64,000 bases of DNA from Henriciella aquimarina (lineage in GTDB: Bacteria; Pseudomonadota; Alphaproteobacteria; Caulobacterales; Hyphomonadaceae). The translations under genes and the position numbers were made by a program. A model generated the notes under the pieces. The model was given only the letters and a program-made list of their open reading frames with translations. It was not told where the DNA came from and did no database searches. Positions 22,941 through 30,879 of the stretch are shown here, piece after piece. The DNA is taken from positions 19,822 through 83,821 of the forward strand of contig NZ_NCST01000059.1 of NCBI RefSeq assembly GCF_002088975.1, in the 5' to 3' direction. How positions within the stretch are numbered: the first letter of the stretch is position 1; every line of letters starts with the position of its first letter.

Positions 22941-24185
22941 GTGACCCACTCAGGCGCAAGATATTCCGTGACCGCCGCGCTGCTCATGGCGCTGTCGGTT
23001 GCCCCGGCGGCCGCCCAGGCGCGCGACGCGGAAACGGGAATCATCGACCAGGTCCAGCTTGGCGATGTCTGGGCAAACATGAATGTGGAGCTGCCGGACC
23101 CGACGGCCGAGGCCGCCGTGACCGCGACCGCGGTCGGCAACACCGCCGCCGCCCAGCGCAATAGCGGCAATGTAACCAGTGAGACCTATCAGGTCTTCGG
23201 GGCCGATTCGGTCTCCGAAAGCGCGCTCTCTGGCGAGCGGGCCGACACCGCCGTGGTCACCAGCACCGCCTATGGCAACGCCGCGAGCGGGGGCACCAGC
23301 GAAGGCACCGACCGCTATTATGCCGAACAGTCGGCCAGCGGCGCCGTCACCGCCAGCAGCGGGATCGGCCTGCGCGGCACGGTCGATACCAGCTCGGCCA
23401 CGACCGCCATCGCCAATGTCTCGGCTACCGACAATGCCTACGGCACCCAGGGCGCCGACCAGGGCCAGTACAGCGAAGCCAATGTCAGTGCCCGGACCGA
23501 GGCCGACATCACGACGGCGGACAACTCGGCCACCTTCGCCACCACGGCCGGGGCCAATGCGACATCGGCCACCGGCTATACCAGCACCAATTACAACCGC
23601 GCCCGTCAGGCCGCCGCCGAGGGCTCAAGCGTCGACGCCGTCACAGAGGCGAGCGTCGCCGAAGGCAAGGACGTCACCGCCGTCACCACCGGCTTCGGCA
23701 ACTCGGCCAGCGTCATCAATGAGTGGGGCTATGCCGCGCTCGGCCTTGAAGGTGCGCCCACGGAGCAATCCAACGATGCCAGTATTAATGCCGAGACCGA
23801 TCTCACCCTTGGCGACTGGTCGGGCTATGCCACGGCCAGCGCCTATGGCGTCGGCAACTCCGCGCTCATTTCCAATACCGGCTCGGACACGGCCATCTAT
23901 GCTGACCAGTATAATGGCGGCACGGTGACCAGCGAGGCGCGCTTTACCGGCCAGTCGGCCACGGGCGGCATCGGCGTTCTCTCCTCGACCGCCATCGGCA
24001 ATGCGACCACCGCCAGCCTCTGCAACTATTGCGGCAGCGACAGTTCCGCCGGCGGCAGCATCAGCCAGGTGAATGCCGGCCAGGTGAGAGCCTATGGCCG
24101 CAGCCAGACCGGCTCGACCGGCGCGGTCATCGGGGCAGCCACGGCTGTCGGCAACGCAGCGACACTGCAATCAACGGGCAATTAG
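22941..24185 (+). CDS. hfaD: Holdfast anchor protein HfaD (repeat-rich adhesin)
   Basis: A 414-residue secreted protein. The GTG at 22941 is chosen because AAAGGAGG sits at 22928-22935, five bases away, and a signal peptide (ALLMALSVAPAAAQA) follows; an earlier in-frame GTG at 22917 has no such site. The mature part is low in charge and rich in Ala, Thr, Ser and Asn, and a TA-x-GN motif recurs at least six times (VTATAVGN, VTSTAYGN, VTTGFGN, ASAYGVGN, SSTAIGN, GAATAVGN). It likely forms a beta-solenoid or fibre on the surface, anchored through HfaB. Identity rests on the order hfaA-hfaB-hfaD plus composition. A terminator follows. Confidence 0.85.
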   Translation: MTHSGARYSVTAALLMALSVAPAAAQARDAETGIIDQVQLGDVWANMNVELPDPTAEAAVTATAVGNTAAAQRNSGNVTSETYQVFGADSVSESALSGERADTAVVTSTAYGNAASGGTSEGTDRYYAEQSASGAVTASSGIGLRGTVDTSSATTAIANVSATDNAYGTQGADQGQYSEANVSARTEADITTADNSATFATTAGANATSATGYTSTNYNRARQAAAEGSSVDAVTEASVAEGKDVTAVTTGFGNSASVINEWGYAALGLEGAPTEQSNDASINAETDLTLGDWSGYATASAYGVGNSALISNTGSDTAIYADQYNGGTVTSEARFTGQSATGGIGVLSSTAIGNATTASLCNYCGSDSSAGGSISQVNAGQVRAYGRSQTGSTGAVIGAATAVGNAATLQSTGN

Positions 24186-24214
24186 TCCTGCCCGTTGTGG
24201 ATCTGCCGATCCGG

Positions 24215-24246
24215 AACCCCTGCCCTCCACCGGCAGGGGTTTTCCG
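24215..24246 (+). terminator. Intrinsic terminator of the hfaABD operon
   Basis: AACCCCTGCC (24215-24224) and GGCAGGGGTT (24232-24241) form a perfect 10-bp stem with a 7-base loop, followed by TTTCC, 30 bases after the hfaD stop. Confidence 0.8.
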
Positions 24247-24285
24247 TTTCTGGACAGGTGACATCTCCGCCCTAAGTCCACGGGC

Positions 24286-24681
24286 ATGTTGATTCGCCTC
24301 TTCCTGACCCTCATCGCCCTCCTCTTCCTCGTCTTCGGCCTGTGGTCGATCAGCGACCCGCTCGGCATGACCAGCCAGCTCGATGTCGAGGCGGGCGGGC
24401 CGAATGCCGCCTTCGAGATGCGCGGCATCTTTGGCGGGGTGAGCCTCGCCGCCGCCGCGCTGACAGCCGCCGGCGCGATCCGGCCGGAGCGATTCGAGCG
24501 CCCGGCCCTCTACTTCCTCGCTGTCTATATGGGCGGCTACACGCTTGCCCGGTTCGCCTCCCTGATCATGGGCGACAGCCCGACACTGAACGGCTGGGCC
24601 TTTGCGAGCTTCGAGGTCGTGAGCTTCGCCCTCACCTGCCTCGCCCTGCGCGCCCGCAGCCGGAGCCGTACGCCGGCATGA
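24286..24681 (+). CDS. DUF4345-like small membrane protein
   Basis: A 131-residue protein with four predicted transmembrane segments, at about residues 4-22, 45-62, 70-90 and 100-120, and a basic tail. The layout and the RGIFGGVSLAAAALTA and YMGGYTLARFASL segments match the DUF4345 family of unknown function. No ribosome-binding site is obvious before the ATG. It converges on the TonB receptor and shares a bidirectional terminator with it. Confidence 0.7.
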   Translation: MLIRLFLTLIALLFLVFGLWSISDPLGMTSQLDVEAGGPNAAFEMRGIFGGVSLAAAALTAAGAIRPERFERPALYFLAVYMGGYTLARFASLIMGDSPTLNGWAFASFEVVSFALTCLALRARSRSRTPA

Positions 24682-24683
24682 AA

Positions 24684-24711
24684 AAAGCCCCGCCGCGAAC
24701 GACGGGGCTTT
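24684..24711. terminator. Bidirectional terminator between DUF4345 and the TonB receptor
   Basis: AAAGCCCCG (24684-24692) pairs with CGGGGCTTT (24703-24711). A-tract and T-tract flanks make it functional in both directions, suiting the convergent genes. Confidence 0.8.
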
Positions 24712-24736
24712 CCGGATTTGATGGGGCGAAGAAGCC

Positions 24737-27277
24737 CTAGAAGTTCACCTTGAACTCCGCGCCATACATGGCCGGTATGCCCGGATAGACGGCGATGGTG
24801 CCGGTCTGCTCGGGCACGGCAAAGGACGCCATGTTGTAATACTCGTCGGTGATGTTCTCGCCGAAGACCGAAACCTCCCAGCGCCCGTCGGCCGACTGGA
24901 TCCCGACACGGCCGCCGAACAGGACATAGGCGTCATTGTCGGCAATGCCGCGCGTGGCCTCGGAGGTGGCGTGCTCGGAATTGTAGCGCGCATTGAGGTG
25001 GACGATGCCGCCCAGCTCCGGCGTGATCGGGAAGAGATAGGTCCCCGCCAGCGTGCCGACATGTTCCGGCATATAGGCGAGCTGCACGCCCGACGGCGCC
25101 AGCAGCTGGTCGGTGCCATCGCCGCGCGGCGTGATCACGTCGTTCTGGCGCTCCACCTTGGTGTAGGCATAGCCGCCCTGCAGCGTCAGCCCTTCCACCG
25201 GCTGGATGGAGCCGTCCAGCTCCAGTCCGTAGCTTTCCACGTCGGAGTTCAGCACACGGAAGTTCGTGCCTGTGAAGAAGTTCTCCTGAAAGTCCTTCAC
25301 ATCCTGGTAGAAGATCGCACCGTTGAGCGTCGCCGCGATGGAATCGAAGCTCGCCTTCCAGCCCAGCTCATAGCTGTCGACCGTCTCGGAATCGAACTGC
25401 AGGTCTTCCGGCTGGGCGCCATCGCCCCCGAACAGGACACTGTCGAAACCCGACCGGTCGAGGTTGTAGCCACCCGACTTGAAGCCGCGCGAATAGGAGA
25501 CATAGCTCATGAAGTCCGGCGTGAACTTGTAGGCCAGCTTCGCCGTCCCGGTCAGCACCGTGTCGTCGAAGCTGTCGCTGTCGGCGCCATTATACTCTGT
25601 ATTGACCGCCGGGTTGCACGACAGAAGGATCAGACTCTGCGCGCCATTCGCGATGAGCTGCTGGATCACCGCACTGCCCGCGGGGCTGTTCACGAAGAAA
25701 TTGCAAGGCGGCGTGCTGCCATCGAGATCGTATTCGATCTCCTTTTCCTCATAATTGAGGCGGGCCCCGATCGTGGCGGTCAGCTTGTCGGTGAGCGCAA
25801 TCTCATTGTGCGTGAACAGCGCGAGCGCATCCGTCGTGGTGTCGTAGACATCATTGTTCTGCCCCGCCCCGTCGAACAATTGCGGCAGGTAGAAAGGCGC
25901 TGCGCCCGGCGCTGTCGGGCTCGTCGGGGCCCCGGTTGTCGGGTCGATATAGCCGAGCAGCGGCGGCACGCCCGGGAGCGAACCGAAGAGCTGGCCGCCT
26001 GTCGCGCCGGCGGCGATCAGGTCGGTATATTCATTGGCCTGCGTGCCGGTGCGGATCGTGTCGGTATAGCCGAGCTCCTCATGCATGTAGAAAGCGCCGA
26101 CCAGCCAGTCGATATTGGCGAAATTGTCCTGCAGGCGGACTTCCTGGGTAAACACCTCATCGGTGATTTCCGTGCCGTCGCGATAGGCCCGGTCGATGCC
26201 GGAGAAGTCGATGTCCTGGTCGCGCATCGCCTGCCAATCACGATAGGAGGTGATGGAGGTGAAGTTCATCGTGCCGAACCGGTTCTTGTATTCGGCGGAA
26301 ATGCCCCACTCCTCGACATTGTCGGAGACCGGACGGTTGGGCGAGATCGCAACCTCGTAATCGTCCGGCTCGGCATCGGCGAAACCGATCAGACCGTCCA
26401 TGGCCGCGCCGCCGATCACGGCCGGCGCTGTCGGGCCCTGCACCAGGTTCACACCGACACAGCAATCCTCGTTCGTCTTGCCGAAATCGCCGATAACGCG
26501 GAGGCTGGCATCGTCCTTTTCGAACAGGAGCTGGCCGCGCATCAGGAAGCGGTCGAGATTGTTGAACTCGCGGTCGGAATTGACGTCGTCGATATAGCCG
26601 TCGCGCGAACGGTGTTTCACATCGAGCCGGGCAGCGACATTCTCGGCGACCGGGCCGGTGACCATCGCTTCGGCGCTATACATGCCGTAATTGCCGAAAC
26701 CGGCGCCAAGGCTGGCTTCCGGGTCCCATTGCGGCTTGGCGGTATTGATGGAGACGACGCCGGCGGACGTGTTGCGCCCGAACAGCGTGCCCTGCGGCCC
26801 GCGCAGCACCTCGATGCTGGAAAGCTCCGGCAGCTCGGACAGTGCGATGCCGGTGCGGGTGCGGTAGACCCCGTCGATCACGACGCCGACGGCCGGTTCG
26901 AAGCCCGGATTGTTGGAGCCGGTACCGATGCCGCGGATCGCGATGCTTGTGCCGGAGGCCGCCGACTCGGTCTGGGCAATCTGGACCGATGGCGCGATCT
27001 GTTCGATGTCGTTCAGGCGTGCGACGCCCGTATCCTCGAGCAGGGCCCCGTCAAAGGCCGTCACGGACACCGGAACGTCCTGGACCGTCACACCTTCCCG
27101 GCGTGTGGCTTCAACCACAACGGCATTCAGCCGGCGCTGCGTCTCGGCGCCTTCTTCATCCTGTGCCTGGGCGGTGGCCACCGGGGCCGACGCCAGAACG
27201 GCACTCAAACCTGCGCCTGCGCAAAGCGACGCCTTGAACGCCAGGGACCGCTTTTTCGTGCTGGGAGCAAACCTCAT
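24737..27277 (-). CDS. TonB-dependent outer-membrane receptor, 846 aa
   Basis: The start at 27277 is preferred because GAGGAGA lies just upstream; a Met five codons earlier would bury that site. A signal peptide runs to about Ala-Gln-Ala (residue ~38). The plug domain has LNAVVVEATRREGVTVQDVP near residues 50-70, IRGIGTG, and the hallmark VLRGPQGTLFGRNTSAGVV; the C-terminal barrel ends in EFKVNF with terminal Phe. Receptors of this type are common in Hyphomonadaceae and sphingomonads and take up a wide range of substrates, so the ligand is open. The barrel contains an extended Cys-bearing loop (PPCNFFVNSP and LLSCNPAVN). It is monocistronic with terminators on both sides. Confidence 0.92.
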   Translation of the reverse strand: MRFAPSTKKRSLAFKASLCAGAGLSAVLASAPVATAQAQDEEGAETQRRLNAVVVEATRREGVTVQDVPVSVTAFDGALLEDTGVARLNDIEQIAPSVQIAQTESAASGTSIAIRGIGTGSNNPGFEPAVGVVIDGVYRTRTGIALSELPELSSIEVLRGPQGTLFGRNTSAGVVSINTAKPQWDPEASLGAGFGNYGMYSAEAMVTGPVAENVAARLDVKHRSRDGYIDDVNSDREFNNLDRFLMRGQLLFEKDDASLRVIGDFGKTNEDCCVGVNLVQGPTAPAVIGGAAMDGLIGFADAEPDDYEVAISPNRPVSDNVEEWGISAEYKNRFGTMNFTSITSYRDWQAMRDQDIDFSGIDRAYRDGTEITDEVFTQEVRLQDNFANIDWLVGAFYMHEELGYTDTIRTGTQANEYTDLIAAGATGGQLFGSLPGVPPLLGYIDPTTGAPTSPTAPGAAPFYLPQLFDGAGQNNDVYDTTTDALALFTHNEIALTDKLTATIGARLNYEEKEIEYDLDGSTPPCNFFVNSPAGSAVIQQLIANGAQSLILLSCNPAVNTEYNGADSDSFDDTVLTGTAKLAYKFTPDFMSYVSYSRGFKSGGYNLDRSGFDSVLFGGDGAQPEDLQFDSETVDSYELGWKASFDSIAATLNGAIFYQDVKDFQENFFTGTNFRVLNSDVESYGLELDGSIQPVEGLTLQGGYAYTKVERQNDVITPRGDGTDQLLAPSGVQLAYMPEHVGTLAGTYLFPITPELGGIVHLNARYNSEHATSEATRGIADNDAYVLFGGRVGIQSADGRWEVSVFGENITDEYYNMASFAVPEQTGTIAVYPGIPAMYGAEFKVNF

Positions 27278-27292
27278 TTCACGTCTCCTCAT

Positions 27293-27424
27293 ATATCTTT
27301 ATGATTCTTATCGAGTCTTCATGGACTCAGATTAACGACTAGCAATGCCATGCATAAATGCAACTCGGCCAAACAGTCACAGCACATATTCTCAGAATAA
27401 AATTTTGTGACATGCCATGACAAA
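27293..27424 (-). promoter_or_regulatory. A/T-rich promoter region of the TonB receptor
   Basis: About 130 bases, distinctly A/T-rich against the genome background. They contain paired GAGTC and GACTC sites (27314 and 27325 area, CcrM-type GANTC) and an imperfect GTCACA...TGTGAC inverted repeat. No exact -35/-10 pair could be fixed. Confidence 0.35.
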
Positions 27425-27448
27425 CGCCCGCCACTATAGTGACGGGCG
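27425..27448 (-). terminator. Terminator downstream of the 27484-28398 gene
   Basis: CGCCCGCCACTATAGTGACGGGCG is a near-perfect 24-base palindrome (one mismatched pair); on the minus strand it is followed by TTTG, 35 bases past the stop of the upstream gene. Confidence 0.55.
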
Positions 27449-27483
27449 CCTGCGGCTTCTGTTCTGTCGATTACACAGGCAGG

Positions 27484-28398
27484 CTAGTAAACGCCCTGCC
27501 CGACGCCGCCGTCGAACACCATGGAGCCGCCCTCGACGGGGCGCACGCGTTCGACCTCGCGGGTCACGCTCTTCATCACGGTCCGCTGCTTCGGCACGCA
27601 CACCGTTTCGGCGGTTTTCGTCTTGATGACCTTGGTGCCCGGTCCGTAGCGGCGCAGCAGGGAGCGCTCATTACAATTGCGCTGGGGCGTCTGCGGCTTG
27701 CAGGCGAGCTTGCCGCCCGGCGAATGCACCAGCGCCTCGCCCTTGGCGCACGACATGGTCTGGCCGTGGTCGAAGGATGTCTCGTCATTTTCAACCGAAC
27801 CGAGAGTGACCTGCATGCGCGTGCCGGCCATGCAGCGGAAGAGCTCGCCGGAATAGCCCGGCGCCACGGAACGGTCCGGATTGACCTGCGAGGCCGGGTG
27901 CGGCGAGCCGCCATCATCGAGGCAGACCGCCTGCACCGCGCGATAGGCCGTGCTGTAGCTGATCTCGTCGACGCAATAGTCTTCTATGGTCGGCACGTCT
28001 TCAGTGACGGTCTCTGTATAGGTCTCGCTGCCGGTCACATTCAGGCTACTGACCGAAGACGTCGAGACAAGCGCCGATCCGGAGACACCGGCGCTTGTGC
28101 CGACATAGGCCACCGCCTCGCTCGAGGCCTGCGCGCTGGCGGTCACATTAAGATAGGTCTGTCCGGACACACTCAGATTGCCGCCGCGCACATTCACATT
28201 CGTGCCCCCGATCACGACATTCGGTCCGGCCACATTCACACCCGGCACGATGATGGACTGGCTGCGATTGCTCTGGCAGCAGGGGCCGCCATTTCCGGGG
28301 GCCGGGTTTGCGGTCTGGCTGACGGCAACGCCGCCCAGACATAGAAGCGCTGAAAGGCCTGCCCCGCCGGCCAGAATGTTTCGTGTTGAAACGCGCAT
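27484..28398 (-). CDS. Secreted cysteine-containing protein of unknown function, 304 aa
   Basis: The start at 28398 follows GGAGAGA and opens a signal peptide (STRNILAGGAGLSALLCLGG; cleavage near residue 27-30); the frame extends upstream but without a site. The mature N-terminal third is a Val/Asn/Gly-rich repeat-like stretch (VPGVNVAGPNVVIGG, TNVNVRGGNLSVSG), which suggests stacked beta-strands. The C-terminal half holds about eight scattered cysteines (YCVDE, AVCLDD, FRCMAG, MSCAKGEAL, LACKPQ, RNCNER, TVCVPK) probably forming disulfides. I do not recognise the family. The repeat style is reminiscent of the nearby Hfa proteins, but no homology is claimed. Divergent from the PAS-like gene. 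Confidence 0.7.
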   Translation of the reverse strand: MRVSTRNILAGGAGLSALLCLGGVAVSQTANPAPGNGGPCCQSNRSQSIIVPGVNVAGPNVVIGGTNVNVRGGNLSVSGQTYLNVTASAQASSEAVAYVGTSAGVSGSALVSTSSVSSLNVTGSETYTETVTEDVPTIEDYCVDEISYSTAYRAVQAVCLDDGGSPHPASQVNPDRSVAPGYSGELFRCMAGTRMQVTLGSVENDETSFDHGQTMSCAKGEALVHSPGGKLACKPQTPQRNCNERSLLRRYGPGTKVIKTKTAETVCVPKQRTVMKSVTREVERVRPVEGGSMVFDGGVGQGVY

Positions 28399-28595
28399 GA
28401 AATCTCTCCGTGGCTCTTCGCCTGACGGGATGCATCTTCCGTGCCGTTTCTCGCTCAATTCGGGAAAAATGACCGCCGCACGCGATTTAATGTCCCCAGC
28501 TGAGCGAGTCGGGTTGGCCCGGCGCTTGCGATGTTGAGAATGCTTCGGTCTGGGGACCGCTGAAATAAAGATTACAGATTATAGAGTGAGCCCGA

Positions 28596-29144
28596 ATGCA
28601 GGACACAACCCTTCATCCAAACAGCCAGACGCTGTTGTCTGCATGGCAGCGCATGCACGCCGCGTCGAATGACGGACCGGCCGGACCAACCGCCCGGGAC
28701 CATCCCGACCTCGTCGCGCGGCTGTTTGTCATTCAGGCGGCCAGCGAACGGGACTGGGCCTTCCGCACCGCCGGCGCGCAGATTGAATCCTCGCTCGGCC
28801 GCCAGCTCGCCGACTATAATTTCCTCGGCTTCTGGACCGGTCATGACCGCGAGATGCTGGGCCTGCTCCTGAAGACCGTCGTGCAGGAGCGCCGGCCGGG
28901 CATTGTCCGCGCCAGCGCCGAATGCCTGACCGGCGAACGCGTCGATGTCGAGGTGATCCTCGCCCCGCTCGCCCAGCCGGCCCATCTCGATGGCGGCTCG
29001 CGCGTGCTCGGACTCTACCAGACGCTCGGCGGCGACCACCGGCTGAAGGGCCGGCCGGTCTGGCGCCACCGCCTGACGGCTATGTTCCCGCCGGATGTCC
29101 GCGAGAGCGAACCGCGCGTCAAACTGGTCGCCAGCAACGACTGA
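28596..29144 (+). CDS. PAS-like domain protein (PAS_5-type)
   Basis: A 182-residue soluble protein. The central part (FVIQAASERDWAFRTAGAQI, GRQLADYNFLGFWTG, then a strand-rich end with VLGLYQTLGG) matches the PAS_5 pattern common in Caulobacterales and Rhizobiales, where a degenerate PAS fold stands alone without an output domain. No kinase, cyclase or HTH domain is attached, so it may serve as a sensory partner protein. It is transcribed away from the secreted protein gene upstream. Confidence 0.65.
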   Translation: MQDTTLHPNSQTLLSAWQRMHAASNDGPAGPTARDHPDLVARLFVIQAASERDWAFRTAGAQIESSLGRQLADYNFLGFWTGHDREMLGLLLKTVVQERRPGIVRASAECLTGERVDVEVILAPLAQPAHLDGGSRVLGLYQTLGGDHRLKGRPVWRHRLTAMFPPDVRESEPRVKLVASND

Positions 29145-29170
29145 AGGCCGCGCCTGGGCCCGCCTGCGGG

Positions 29171-29698
29171 CTAGAGCGGCTTCAGCCCTTTCTTGAAGCG
29201 TTTCCAGTTGTCGACATAGACCTGCGCGGACGCCTTGATCAGCTGGACCTGTTCCGGCTTCAGCTCTTTGACCACCTTTCCGGGCGAGCCCATGACGAGG
29301 GAATTGTCCGGAATTTCCTTGCCTTCGGGGATCAGCGAGTGCGCCCCGATGATGCAGTTCTTCCCGATCCTTGCGCGGTTGAGGACGGTCGAGCCGATGC
29401 CGATCAGCGTCTCGTCGCCAATCGTGCAGCCATGCAGCATGACCATATGGCCGACGGTGACATCCTTGCCGATGGTCAGCGGCACGCCATGATCGGTGTG
29501 CAGCACGCTGCCATCCTGGATGTTCGAATTCTCTCCGACCTCGATCGGATCATTGTCGCCGCGCAGGACCGCATTGAACCAGACGCTCGCATTTTCCTTG
29601 AGAATCACCCGGCCGAGTACGGTCGCATTATCCGCGACCCAGTAGTTTCCACTGTCCGGTGTGACCGGTTTGACGCCATCGAGTTCATAAAGTGCCAT
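29171..29698 (-). CDS. Gamma-carbonic anhydrase family protein
   Basis: A 175-residue left-handed beta-helix protein with hexapeptide repeats (for example [20 protein letters not shown] and [19 protein letters not shown]). The three zinc-ligand histidines are visible in LHTDHG, VGHMV and MLHGC. Many relatives act as carbonic anhydrases, others as acetyltransferase-like proteins, so exact activity is unproven. It starts after GGGAGAGATTTGAAAT. It diverges from the CtrA-box region and phoH. Confidence 0.9.
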   Translation of the reverse strand: MALYELDGVKPVTPDSGNYWVADNATVLGRVILKENASVWFNAVLRGDNDPIEVGENSNIQDGSVLHTDHGVPLTIGKDVTVGHMVMLHGCTIGDETLIGIGSTVLNRARIGKNCIIGAHSLIPEGKEIPDNSLVMGSPGKVVKELKPEQVQLIKASAQVYVDNWKRFKKGLKPL

Positions 29699-29746
29699 AT
29701 TTCAAATCTCTCCCTGTCAAAAATATTTCGCAAGCGGATTGTCTGG

Positions 29747-29780
29747 TTAATCGCGCTTTAACCCTGCTATCCTCTAATAG
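29747..29780 (+). promoter_or_regulatory. CtrA box with downstream -10 element
   Basis: TTAA-TCGCGCT-TTAA at 29747-29761, followed by C, is a perfect match to the CtrA consensus TTAA-N7-TTAA(C). A TAATAG lies at 29775-29780, the spacing expected when CtrA covers the -35 region, putting the start near 29,787. CtrA is the master cell-cycle response regulator of Caulobacterales. It could also affect the divergent carbonic anhydrase gene. Confidence 0.7.
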
Positions 29781-29786
29781 CTGAGA

Positions 29787-29919
29787 GATTCGGGAGGCAA
29801 GTATCGATGGTCCCAAGACCGTCCCTGCCAGAAACACCGCCCGGCCCCATGATTGGGCCCGAAGCCTCCTCTTCCCTGTTTCCCGCCGCCGCCGTGCAAT
29901 TTTGCCCGGCGGTTTTTTT
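29787..29919 (+). ncRNA. Candidate CtrA-driven structured small RNA upstream of phoH
   Basis: About 133 bases between the predicted start and an intrinsic terminator, with no open frame. The predicted fold is a junction closed by GGGAGGC (29792-29798) with GCCTCC (29864-29869). It encloses GGTC-CCAA-GACC (29809-29820) and GGCCC-CATGATT-GGGCC (29843-29859 area). It ends at the hairpin and T7 tract at 29889-29919, 24 bases before the phoH ATG. It may be a stand-alone RNA or a leader that attenuates phoH. I do not recognise an Rfam family. Confidence 0.5.
29889..29919 (+). terminator. Intrinsic terminator ahead of phoH
   Basis: CCGCCG-t-GCAA...TTGC-c-CGGCGG is a 10-bp stem with one internal mismatch, directly followed by seven T residues. 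It lies before the gene rather than after one, so it ends a leader or small RNA. Confidence 0.75.
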
Positions 29920-29942
29920 GTACCCAAAATGGAGATCCTCAC

Positions 29943-30743
29943 ATGGGTAAAAGAGCCTCTGCCAAGCGTCAGAAAGCCAATGCGGAACTGGAAGCCATGG
30001 GCTTCTTCGAGGAGATGGGAGGAAAATCGCGCAACGAGGCCCGGCTATATGCCATCCAGGGCGGCTGGCATCCGGACGATACGGACAAGATCCGGAACCC
30101 CAACACGCCGCGGGACCAGCGCTACCAGAAGAATATCAAGCCGCGCTCGGAGAATCAGGCCCGCCTGATGAGCGCGCTCGACACCAAATCGCTCGTCTGC
30201 GCCCTCGGGCCGGCCGGTACGGGCAAGACCTATCTCGCCATCTGCAAGGCGGTCGAGGCGCTCCAGAAAGGCAAGGTCGCGCGCATCATTCTCTCCCGGC
30301 CCGCCGTCGAGGCCGGCGAGCAGATCGGCTTCCTGCCCGGTGCGATGGAAGACAAGCTCGCCCCATACCTCCGCCCGCTCTATGACGCGCTGGCCGACCG
30401 GCTCAGCCCGCAACAATTGAAGCACATGATGGGCGAAGGGCTGATCGAGATCGCGCCCATCGGCTTCATGCGCGGGCGCACGCTCAACAATGCCTTCGTG
30501 GTGATCGACGAGGCGCAGAACTGCACCTACACGCAGCTGAAGATGCTGCTCACCCGGCTCGGCTGGCACTCCACCATGGCGGTGACCGGCGACCCGGCCC
30601 AGTCCGACCTGCTGCCGGAACTTTCCGGTCTCGGCCAGGCCGCCGCCAAGCTGGAAGGCCTTTCCGACGCCGAAGTGGTCTATCTTGAAGGCAAGGACAT
30701 TGTCCGCCACCCGCTCGTCGCTGAGATGCTCGACGTCCTTTAG
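29943..30743 (+). CDS. phoH: PhoH-like ATPase
   Basis: A 266-residue cytoplasmic protein with a basic N-terminal extension and a PhoH P-loop domain: Walker A GPAGTGKT near residue 92-99, the ILSRPAVEAGEQIGFLPG segment, Walker B FVVIDEAQNCT near 188-198 and the TGDPAQSDL sensor motif. PhoH proteins are ATP-binding and often linked to RNA metabolism or phosphate stress; the biochemical role is not settled. It lacks the N-terminal PIN domain of PhoH2 and is smaller than the usual PhoH-like protein of rRNA maturation operons, with no ybeY neighbour. Start chosen at GGAG-spaced ATG 29943. Confidence 0.88.
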   Translation: MGKRASAKRQKANAELEAMGFFEEMGGKSRNEARLYAIQGGWHPDDTDKIRNPNTPRDQRYQKNIKPRSENQARLMSALDTKSLVCALGPAGTGKTYLAICKAVEALQKGKVARIILSRPAVEAGEQIGFLPGAMEDKLAPYLRPLYDALADRLSPQQLKHMMGEGLIEIAPIGFMRGRTLNNAFVVIDEAQNCTYTQLKMLLTRLGWHSTMAVTGDPAQSDLLPELSGLGQAAAKLEGLSDAEVVYLEGKDIVRHPLVAEMLDVL

Positions 30744-30772
30744 TCAGGCAGAATGCCTAAAAAGAGCGCTCT

Positions 30773-30803
30773 GGAATGGACTTCCTGTATGGAAGTCCAT
30801 TCC
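30773..30803. other. 13-bp perfect inverted repeat after phoH
   Basis: GGAATGGACTTCC (30773-30785) and GGAAGTCCATTCC (30791-30803) pair perfectly around a 5-base loop, 30 bases after the phoH stop. The flank is TTCATTG rather than a T-run, so it may terminate phoH weakly or act as an operator ahead of the glycosyltransferase. Confidence 0.6.
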
Positions 30804-30879
30804 TTCATTGACACGTCATATGGATGGGCTGTGCTTGTGGATAGGCTGAACCCTGGTCCTGAATGCGAGCCTTTCGCCG

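Noticed and set aside
24971..27304. 777-codon plus-strand frame antisense to the TonB receptor
   Set aside because: No start signal and no domain; the opposite frame is an unmistakable receptor.
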